From: an uncultured Pseudoflavonifractor sp.
GTDB lineage: Bacteria; Bacillota; Clostridia; Oscillospirales; Oscillospiraceae
Direction: 5' to 3'
NCBI GenBank assembly: GCA_947383685.1
Contig: CANDEE010000025.1
Coordinates: forward strand, 1 to 23,047
Length of the DNA stretch: 23,047 nucleotides
Within the stretch, counting starts at the first letter, position 1. Every line of letters begins with the position of its first letter. The notes beneath the pieces are model-generated. The model did no database searches. It was not told the origin of the DNA and saw only the letters and a list, made by a program, of their open reading frames with translations. Positions 6,288 through 11,957 of this stretch are shown piece by piece. The position numbers were made by a program, and so were the translations under genes.

Positions 6288-8807
6288 TCACTTCAGGGTC
6301 TTGCCCAGAATCTTGCCCACATAGTAGCCGGAGGTCAGCGCCCAACCCTGAGCACCGCCGCCGAAGGTGACGTAAGCCTTGTCGTCGGACATCAGGCAAC
6401 CCAGGCTGTCCTCACCGCAGGCGTAAAGGCCCTGGATGGGCTGACCCTTGGTGTTGACCACGTTCAGGTTTTCGTCCACCTCCAGGCCGCCCACAGTGGC
6501 GTAGCAGTAGGGGGCGCCCACTACGCAGTAATAGGGACCCTCACCGATGGCGTCCAGATATTCGGCCTTCTTGCCGAACTCCTTGTCCTCACCGGCCTTG
6601 CAGTAGCTGTTGTAGGTCTTTACTGTGGCCTCAAGCCCTTCGGCGGGGATGCCCACCAGTTTGGCAAGCTCGGCCAGCGTGTCGGCCTTGTAAACGATCC
6701 CGGCCTTCTCACCGGCGGCCAGCACATCATAAATCTCAGGCATGGGCTTGCCCACAGAGACGCCGCCCTGGCCCAGGTAACGGCTGGTGGAGACATACTT
6801 GAAGCCGTTGGCCTTCACATCGTCAATCTGGGTGGAGGACCAGATGGCGTAGAACTCCCGGCCGTTCATCCAGCTTCCCAGCATACCCATGCTGGCTTCG
6901 TCCACCAGACGCTTGCCGTCGTTGCCAACCACCAGAATATTGGCGGCCTGAGACATGATCTGGGGAATATCGTTGAGGGACTGGGTGGCGGAGCGGCCGG
7001 TGACCGCGTTGGTCCCATCCACCTTCACCACCTCGTAATCCCGCAGGATGACGGGGGTGGCGGTGTTGTGGACCATGGGAGGCATGGAGATATTATAGGT
7101 GGCGGCGCCGTTGGCAATGGAGGAGGCAAGCATCTTGCCGTCGTTCTGATACATGCCATAAAGGCCCCAGCCGCCGGGAGTGGAGAAGTCGTAGAACTTG
7201 TTTTGGGACACGTACTGGTCCACCATATCGTTGTTGCCCGCAAAGCCGCCGGTGCAGAGCACCACGGCCTTGCCCTTGATGGTGTACTCGGTGCCGTCCA
7301 CCAGATTGACGGCCTTGATGCCCGCAACCTTGCCGTTCTCCATGATGACCTCGGTGCCCTCGGTCTCCAGCATGAGCTTGCCGCCCATATCGGCGTACTC
7401 TGCCATGATGCTGTCGTACATGGCCTGGGTCCCGGTGCGGCGGTCATTGGAGCTGATGCCGTCAGAGACATAGTTGTAGCGGCACAGGTACACGTCGGCG
7501 GCGGTGAAGCCCACCCGGGGCAGACCGAAGGTAAAGTTGTGGTCATAGACCAGCCAGTCCAGCATATCGCCGGAGTTGTCCAGCAGGACGTCCACCACTT
7601 CCTCCTTGGCCTTCTGCACTCCGTTGACGTCGGTGGTGTACTTCAGCCAGGCGTCGCGCATAACGGCCTTGTCGATGTAGTTCTTGCCCTTATTGTGCTC
7701 CTTCTGGAACTTGGTGGGGTTGATGACCATGGGCTCGGAGGCCACCACGGAGGTGCCGCCGATCTTGGCAGCCTTCTCCACAGCCAGGACCTTCAGGCCC
7801 TGCTCGGCGGCACTGACGGCGGCCATGGTGCCGGCGCCGCCCACGCCCACGACGATCACATCATACCCCTCCAGGGTCTCCTTCTTGCCGGCGTTGGCCT
7901 TGACAGAGGGGACCTGGAACGCGGCAAGAGCACTCTCCTTGGAGCCCCCGGCCACCAGAGCCTGCTTCACGCAGTCAGCAGCGGCGGCCTTGACCGCGTT
8001 AGAGGTGGCGGTGGCGCCGGTGACGGCGTCGACGGACACGGACTGGGCCTCGAGCATCCGGGGCACCAGCATCTCTTGTACGTTCCGCAGGATAATGGTG
8101 GTCTCGGCGCAGTCCTCGCTGATGGTGATGTCGGTGATCTTGTCCTCACTGACGGTGACGGTGACGGGCACCTTCTCGGTCAGACTGAAGCCGTTGCCCA
8201 TGGCAGTGTAGGTGCCGGGCTTCATCTTCACAGTGGCGGCAGCGGCGCCGGTAGCCTGTGCCAGAGCGTCGGCCACAGCGGCCTTGGCGCCGGAGGTGGT
8301 CATGGTGGCGCCGGAGACACCGTCAATGGCGGCGCTGCCCGCAGCGATGACCTGGGCCTGGAGCTTTTCCAGGGCGGCCCCGCCGATGGCGGGCGTTTCC
8401 CCGGCCCCGGTCAGGGTGCAGGCAGTGATCTTGCCGCCGGCCACAGTGACGGTGGCGGTGATCTCGCCGCCAAAGCCCTGTCCCTTGCCGGAGTAAGTGC
8501 CGTCACCACCGGCAGTGGGAACCTTCAGGTTATCCCCTACCAGCTTGGCGGTGTTGGGGTTGTTCTTGTCCCACTCCACCTCAATGTTCAGCAGCTCGCT
8601 GAGGTAGCGCAGGGGCACGTAGGTGGCACCGTCATAGGCAAACACCTCGGCGGGAGCGCCGTTGGACTTGGTGGGAGTGACTTCCTGGCCATTGATGGTC
8701 ATGTTCATGGGGGTGACAGAGATGGTTTTCTCTGTCCCGGCCGCCAGAGCGACCGTGCCCATGACCATGGCAAGGGCCAGAGCCATGGCTGTGATGCGTT
8801 TCTTCAT
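6288..8807 (-). CDS. Secreted FAD reductase with two FMN-binding domains and a non-fumarate active site (paralog 3)
   Basis: An 839-aa protein, the largest paralog. Order: signal peptide (1-23), stalk domain (about 28-90), FMN-binding domain 1 (about 104-187, motif DGVSGATMT, acceptor Thr170), FMN-binding domain 2 (about 199-287, motif DAVTGATAT, acceptor Thr268), and FAD domain (GVGGAG at 321-326). With FAD it could carry three flavins, two of them covalent. The fumarate reductase residues are missing. HPT is replaced near PPMVHN (575-581), the catalytic Arg loop reads DEASMGM, HHTMGG becomes YATVGG, and the C-terminal NRLGGN becomes YVTFGGGAQG. The fold is therefore kept but the substrate is probably not a dicarboxylate. 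An aromatic or bulky enoate is one guess. The start at ATG 8807 follows AAAGGAGAG. Confidence 0.88.
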   Translation of the reverse strand: MKKRITAMALALAMVMGTVALAAGTEKTISVTPMNMTINGQEVTPTKSNGAPAEVFAYDGATYVPLRYLSELLNIEVEWDKNNPNTAKLVGDNLKVPTAGGDGTYSGKGQGFGGEITATVTVAGGKITACTLTGAGETPAIGGAALEKLQAQVIAAGSAAIDGVSGATMTTSGAKAAVADALAQATGAAAATVKMKPGTYTAMGNGFSLTEKVPVTVTVSEDKITDITISEDCAETTIILRNVQEMLVPRMLEAQSVSVDAVTGATATSNAVKAAAADCVKQALVAGGSKESALAAFQVPSVKANAGKKETLEGYDVIVVGVGGAGTMAAVSAAEQGLKVLAVEKAAKIGGTSVVASEPMVINPTKFQKEHNKGKNYIDKAVMRDAWLKYTTDVNGVQKAKEEVVDVLLDNSGDMLDWLVYDHNFTFGLPRVGFTAADVYLCRYNYVSDGISSNDRRTGTQAMYDSIMAEYADMGGKLMLETEGTEVIMENGKVAGIKAVNLVDGTEYTIKGKAVVLCTGGFAGNNDMVDQYVSQNKFYDFSTPGGWGLYGMYQNDGKMLASSIANGAATYNISMPPMVHNTATPVILRDYEVVKVDGTNAVTGRSATQSLNDIPQIMSQAANILVVGNDGKRLVDEASMGMLGSWMNGREFYAIWSSTQIDDVKANGFKYVSTSRYLGQGGVSVGKPMPEIYDVLAAGEKAGIVYKADTLAELAKLVGIPAEGLEATVKTYNSYCKAGEDKEFGKKAEYLDAIGEGPYYCVVGAPYCYATVGGLEVDENLNVVNTKGQPIQGLYACGEDSLGCLMSDDKAYVTFGGGAQGWALTSGYYVGKILGKTLK

Positions 8808-8829
8808 GTACGTTCTCTCCTTTTTTGTT

Positions 8830-8870
8830 GTTATAGTTTTGGTTTTTCACCAAAAGCAACAAAATTATTA
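8830..8870 (-). promoter_or_regulatory. 5' leader hairpin of paralog 3
   Basis: The minus-strand leader contains TTTTGGT and ACCAAAA separated by GAAAA, with TTGTTG and CAACAA extending the outer stem through an internal loop. It lies between the promoter and the ribosome site. It could stabilise the mRNA 5' end or affect translation. The other paralog leaders lack an equivalent stem. Confidence 0.4.
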
Positions 8871-8895
8871 TACCGCTATTTTGCTGTTTTGTAAA
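8867..8895 (-). promoter_or_regulatory. Promoter of flavoprotein paralog 3
   Basis: On the minus strand TTTACA (8895-8890), a 17-nt spacer and TATAAT (8872-8867), the same layout as the other paralogs. Confidence 0.85.
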
Positions 8896-8946
8896 TTACT
8901 ACATGAATTTTTTCGAATATTTTTAGGGTTGAAAGCCTATTTCAAG

Positions 8947-8989
8947 AAACGCTGACCCGGCGGAGATTTTCTCCGCCGGGTCAGCGTTT
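8947..8989 (-). terminator. Terminator of flavoprotein paralog 4
   Basis: A perfect 19-bp stem (8947-8965 with 8971-8989) enclosing ATTTT, 10 nt after the stop codon. Its core resembles the hairpins after paralogs 2, 3 and the lipoprotein gene. The minus-strand U-tract is short (GTTTCTTG). Confidence 0.8.
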
Positions 8990-8999
8990 GAAAAGAGAA

Positions 9000-10907
9000 T
9001 TATTTTTTAATGTAGCTGGTCGCACCTTCAGCAGCCAAAGTACCGAAAACCACGTTAACGGTCAGAGGACCTTCGCCCATAGTGCCCTCATCGGCGCACT
9101 CGCCGGCAGCGTACATACCGGGGATCACATTACCGCTGGTGTCCAGTACCTCGGCTTTGAGGTTGGTGGTAATACCGCCAAAGGTGCCCTGAACAGCGGG
9201 CTTGGCCAGCATGGCATAGAAGGGGGCCTTGGTCAAATCAGTAGTGAAATTGGGCTTGCCAAAGTCAGGGTCCTTCTTGTCCTTGGCATAGGAAGTGAAC
9301 TTGGCGCAGGTTTCCAGGAAGGCAGCCTTGTCCACATCGATCTTATCGGCCAGCTCCTCCAGGGTGTTGGCCTCCACCAGGTAGCCGTTGTCCTTATAGC
9401 TGGCAATGGCAGCCACATTATCCAGCAGGGTCTGGTCGCAGATCATGTAGACTTCGCCGCCATTCTTCACGATAGCCTCAGAGTTGGGGGTGTATGCGCC
9501 CTCCTCGTTGACAATGCGGACGCCGGCGTGGCTGACCATCATACAGCCGTTGATACGCAGGGGAGCAACGGACATACAGGTGTTAGCATCAAAATAGTAA
9601 GCGGTGGGGTTAACTTTTACATTGGTCATGTTGGTCAGGCTGGCGCCTGCCTCACGGGCCACAATGGTACCCTCGCCGGTGGCGCAGGAAGAACAAGAGT
9701 AGCTCAAACCTTCCCAGCGGGGATCATACTCGTTGATGAGGTCAGCATTGGCGCCAAAGCCGCCGCTGGCAAAGATGACGGCTTTGCAGTTAATGGTGTG
9801 GTTTCCGTTGACCTCCACGCCGCATACAGCTCCGGAGGCGTCACGGAGAACCTTTGTGGCCAGAGCGTTCAGATGATATTCTACTCCCTTGGCGTCCATA
9901 GTAGAGGACATGGCCTCCACGATCTTCACGCCGGGGGCGGAGCCATCGGCAGGACCGTGACCAAAGACATTGAACAGGCGGGTTAAGTCCATACCGGTAC
10001 CGGCCAACCAATCGGCGGCAGCACCACTGTTGTCCGCCAAGACCTTAAGAGCTTCGGGCTTGGCGGCGGCGTTGCTCTTGCCCAGCTTGGCAGCCCAGGC
10101 TTCGGGAGTAGCGCCCTCGATTTTGGCATCTTTTTGGAGCTGGGAGCCGGCTGCATTGAACACAGAGGAACCCAGCAAGGTATTGCCGCCAAGGCGGGCC
10201 TCTTTCTCAAGGAGAACCACTTTGGCTCCCGCCTCCTTGACCTTCAGGGCCGCGGTCATACCAGCGCCGCCGCCTCCGATGACAACAACGTCAGCCTGAG
10301 CGGGGAGAGAGGCGGTTCCCACGGAAGCCTGAGCGCCCTGGGCAGCGTCAAGGGCGGCCTTTACGGCAGCCTTCGCAGCATTAGAGGTCAGGGTAGCGCC
10401 GGACACGCCGTCCATATCGGCTCCTTTGGCCTTGGCGTTGGCGGCCAGGGTATCCAGTGCCGCACCGCCGATGGCGGGGGTTTCCTTGTCGCCGGTGAGC
10501 GTCACATTGGTAATGTTGCCGTTGACGTCGGTGGTAATAGTAGCCACCACAGTACCGCCGAATCCCTGGCCCTCGCCGGTGTAAGTACCGGCCTTAGATC
10601 CGGTAGAAGCAGGAGGGGCGGTGAAGCCCGGCACGTTTACCAGAACGGCAGTGTTGGGATTGTTCTTGTCCCACTCCACCTCAATGTTCAGCAGCTCGCT
10701 GAGGTAGCGCAGGGGCACGTAGGTGGCTCCTTCGTAGGCGAACACCTCAGCAGGGGCGCCGTTGGACTTGGTGGGGGTGACCTCCTGGCCGTTGATGGTC
10801 ATGTTCATGGGGGTGACAGAGATGGTCTTCTCTGCCCCGGCCGCCAGAGCGACTGTTCCCATGACCATGGCAAGGGCCAGAGCCATGGCTGTGATGCGTT
10901 TCTTCAT
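9000..10907 (-). CDS. Secreted flavoprotein reductase with altered active site and CxxC (paralog 4)
   Basis: A 635-aa secreted protein: signal peptide (1-23), stalk domain (about 28-90), FMN-binding domain (about 107-190, motif DGVSGATLT, acceptor Thr174), and FAD domain (GGGGAG at 211-216). Canonical fumarate reductase residues are replaced. HPT becomes NPT (Asn433). The Arg of the proton path remains (Arg451), but its Glu partner is Ala448. The catalytic Arg position is Tyr472 or nearby. HHTMGG becomes QGTFGG, and the terminal NRLGGN becomes GEGPLTVN. A CSSC pair (Cys405, Cys408) sits just before the flavin-binding ATGEG segment. The substrate is therefore not predictable and a non-dicarboxylate is likely. 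The N-terminal 90 residues differ from paralog 3 at only three positions, and the FMN domain closely matches the downstream lipoprotein. The start at ATG 10907 follows AAAGGAGAG. Confidence 0.88.
   Translation of the reverse strand: MKKRITAMALALAMVMGTVALAAGAEKTISVTPMNMTINGQEVTPTKSNGAPAEVFAYEGATYVPLRYLSELLNIEVEWDKNNPNTAVLVNVPGFTAPPASTGSKAGTYTGEGQGFGGTVVATITTDVNGNITNVTLTGDKETPAIGGAALDTLAANAKAKGADMDGVSGATLTSNAAKAAVKAALDAAQGAQASVGTASLPAQADVVVIGGGGAGMTAALKVKEAGAKVVLLEKEARLGGNTLLGSSVFNAAGSQLQKDAKIEGATPEAWAAKLGKSNAAAKPEALKVLADNSGAAADWLAGTGMDLTRLFNVFGHGPADGSAPGVKIVEAMSSTMDAKGVEYHLNALATKVLRDASGAVCGVEVNGNHTINCKAVIFASGGFGANADLINEYDPRWEGLSYSCSSCATGEGTIVAREAGASLTNMTNVKVNPTAYYFDANTCMSVAPLRINGCMMVSHAGVRIVNEEGAYTPNSEAIVKNGGEVYMICDQTLLDNVAAIASYKDNGYLVEANTLEELADKIDVDKAAFLETCAKFTSYAKDKKDPDFGKPNFTTDLTKAPFYAMLAKPAVQGTFGGITTNLKAEVLDTSGNVIPGMYAAGECADEGTMGEGPLTVNVVFGTLAAEGATSYIKK
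10638..10907 (-). repeat. Near-identical 5' coding segment shared by four paralogs
   Basis: The first 90 codons (signal peptide plus stalk domain) recur at 3649-3918, 5825-6094, 8538-8807 and 10638-10907. Paralogs 3 and 4 differ at three of 90 residues, with long identical DNA runs. Paralogs 1 and 4 also share the following segment NVPGFTAP. The copies are long enough to recombine with each other. Confidence 0.85.
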
Positions 10908-10960
10908 GATACATTCTCTCCTTTCCGTTTCTGTTTGGAACTGTAAAAATGGACAAAAAC

Positions 10961-10989
10961 ATTATACGACATTTTTCGACATTTGTAAA
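10961..10989 (-). promoter_or_regulatory. Promoter of flavoprotein paralog 4
   Basis: On the minus strand TTTACA (10989-10984), a 17-nt spacer and TATAAT (10966-10961). The spacer region contains a short direct repeat, CGACATTT at two sites 12 bp apart, a possible regulator site. Confidence 0.85.
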
Positions 10990-11039
10990 TTACTTATAAA
11001 AAATATATTCCGCCCATTTTTTGCCTTTTATAAAAAGAG

Positions 11040-11080
11040 AACCGGTCCGGGAAGAAGAATCTTCGCCGGACCGGTTTTTT
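11040..11080 (-). terminator. Terminator of the FMN-lipoprotein gene
   Basis: Arms 11040-11054 and 11061-11076 form a stem of about 15 bp with one bulged G. T-rich sequence follows on both strands, with six Ts from 11075 on the plus strand. It lies 23 nt past the stop codon on the minus strand. Confidence 0.85.
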
Positions 11081-11102
11081 ACTGGTGAGTGCTGTATAGA
11101 AA

Positions 11103-11352
11103 TCAGGCCTTGGCCTGGGCCAGAGCGGCGGCAACAGCTTCCTTGGCTCCGTTGGAGGTCAGGGTAGCGCCGGACACGCCGTCCATGCTGGCTCCTTTGG
11201 CCTTGGCGTTGGCGGCCAGCGTATCCAATGCGGCTCCGCCGATGGCGGGGGTCTCGCTGTCGCCGGTGAGGGTCACGTTGGTAATATTATCGTCATCCAC
11301 GGTGACGGTAGCGGTAACAGTGCCGCCAAAGCCCTGGGCGGAACCGGTGTAA
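11103..11352 (-). repeat. FMN-domain coding segment duplicated with paralog 4
   Basis: This segment and about 10338-10590 encode nearly the same FMN-binding domain, with long runs of shared residues such as ETPAIGGAALDTLAANAKAK. The lipoprotein domain is closer to paralog 4 than paralog 4 is to the other reductases, which points to recent domain copying between neighbours. Confidence 0.75.
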
Positions 11353-11714
11353 GTACCAGCCTTATAGGTCTTGGGCGCAGGCTCGGGAGTCGGCTCGGGA
11401 GTGGGCTCCGGCGTAGGGGCGGGAGTAGGAGTGGGCTCCGGTTTAGCCTCAGGCGTGGGGGTGGCAACGGACATCACACTCTCAGCGGTAGGCTCCACGG
11501 TAGGCTCGATGGAAGCCTCAGCGGTAGGCTCCACAGTGGCCTCAGCAGTAGGCTCCGCAGTGGGTGCGGGGGTAGCCGTTTCCACAGGGGCCGGAGTGGT
11601 TGTCTCCTCGGGAGCGGGGGTTGCGCTTTCCGCGACAGGTTCTTTGCCGCCGCAGGCGGCAAGGCTCAGCACCATAGCCAGTGTCAGCAACAGCGCACCA
11701 AATTTTTTGTTCAT
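11103..11714 (-). CDS. Flavinylated electron-transfer lipoprotein (PplA-like)
   Basis: A 203-aa predicted lipoprotein. The signal peptide ends in a lipobox LAAC with Cys21 as the lipidation site. Residues about 25-115 are a Pro/Thr/Glu/Ala-rich repeat tether, suited to span the wall. Residues about 118-200 are one FMN-binding domain with motif DGVSGATLT (178-186), where Thr186 should be flavinylated by ApbE. The role resembles that of Listeria PplA: carrying electrons from a membrane donor out to the surface. Its domain is closely similar to the FMN domain of paralog 4, so it is a plausible common electron donor to the four reductases. That partnership is inference. The start ATG 11714 follows AAGGAGAG. 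No ApbE gene is in view. Confidence 0.88.
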   Translation of the reverse strand: MNKKFGALLLTLAMVLSLAACGGKEPVAESATPAPEETTTPAPVETATPAPTAEPTAEATVEPTAEASIEPTVEPTAESVMSVATPTPEAKPEPTPTPAPTPEPTPEPTPEPAPKTYKAGTYTGSAQGFGGTVTATVTVDDDNITNVTLTGDSETPAIGGAALDTLAANAKAKGASMDGVSGATLTSNGAKEAVAAALAQAKA

Positions 11715-11786
11715 TGTGCAACTCTCCTTACATTCTTGTAATTTTGATTTTGCGCCGCACAGTGGAGTTCCTTCTGCGGCGTGTTG

Positions 11787-11792
11787 ATTATA
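11787..11792 (-). promoter_or_regulatory. Probable -10 box of the FMN-lipoprotein gene
   Basis: A perfect TATAAT on the minus strand with no good -35 at 17 nt (TTGCAA lies at 20 nt). The leader of about 65 nt contains a small GC hairpin (CGCCGC/GCGGCG, about 11753-11781). This promoter differs from those of the reductases and may need an activator. Confidence 0.5.
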
Positions 11793-11866
11793 CTACCATA
11801 AAAAGAGCACGGTTGCAAGAGGGACCGCTTTTCCATTGATTTCTTTTGAATTTATTTTCAATAAGT

Positions 11867-11911
11867 ATTGTAATTTTGTCACCGTTTTGTTACAATTTAC
11901 GATAGTTATCG
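11867..11911. promoter_or_regulatory. Inverted repeats in the divergent lipoprotein/nucleotidase control region
   Basis: ATTGTAA (11867-11873) and TTACAAT (11890-11896) form a perfect 7-bp inverted repeat with a 16-nt gap. CGATA/TATCG (11900-11911) forms a second with a 2-nt gap. A weak plus-strand promoter, TTGTCA (11876) and GATAGT (11901) with a 19-nt spacer, overlaps both. They are candidate operators. Confidence 0.4.
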
Positions 11912-11957
11912 AGGAACCGTGACGCACCAAATATTTTGGAAGGTAAGGTGAAAAGAC

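Noticed and set aside
11371..11714. Repetitive tether of the lipoprotein read as a separate glycine-rich or Pro/Leu/Arg-rich protein in other frames
   Set aside because: The alternate frames are by-products of Pro/Thr/Glu codon repeats; only the lipobox frame has a ribosome site and a recognisable domain.
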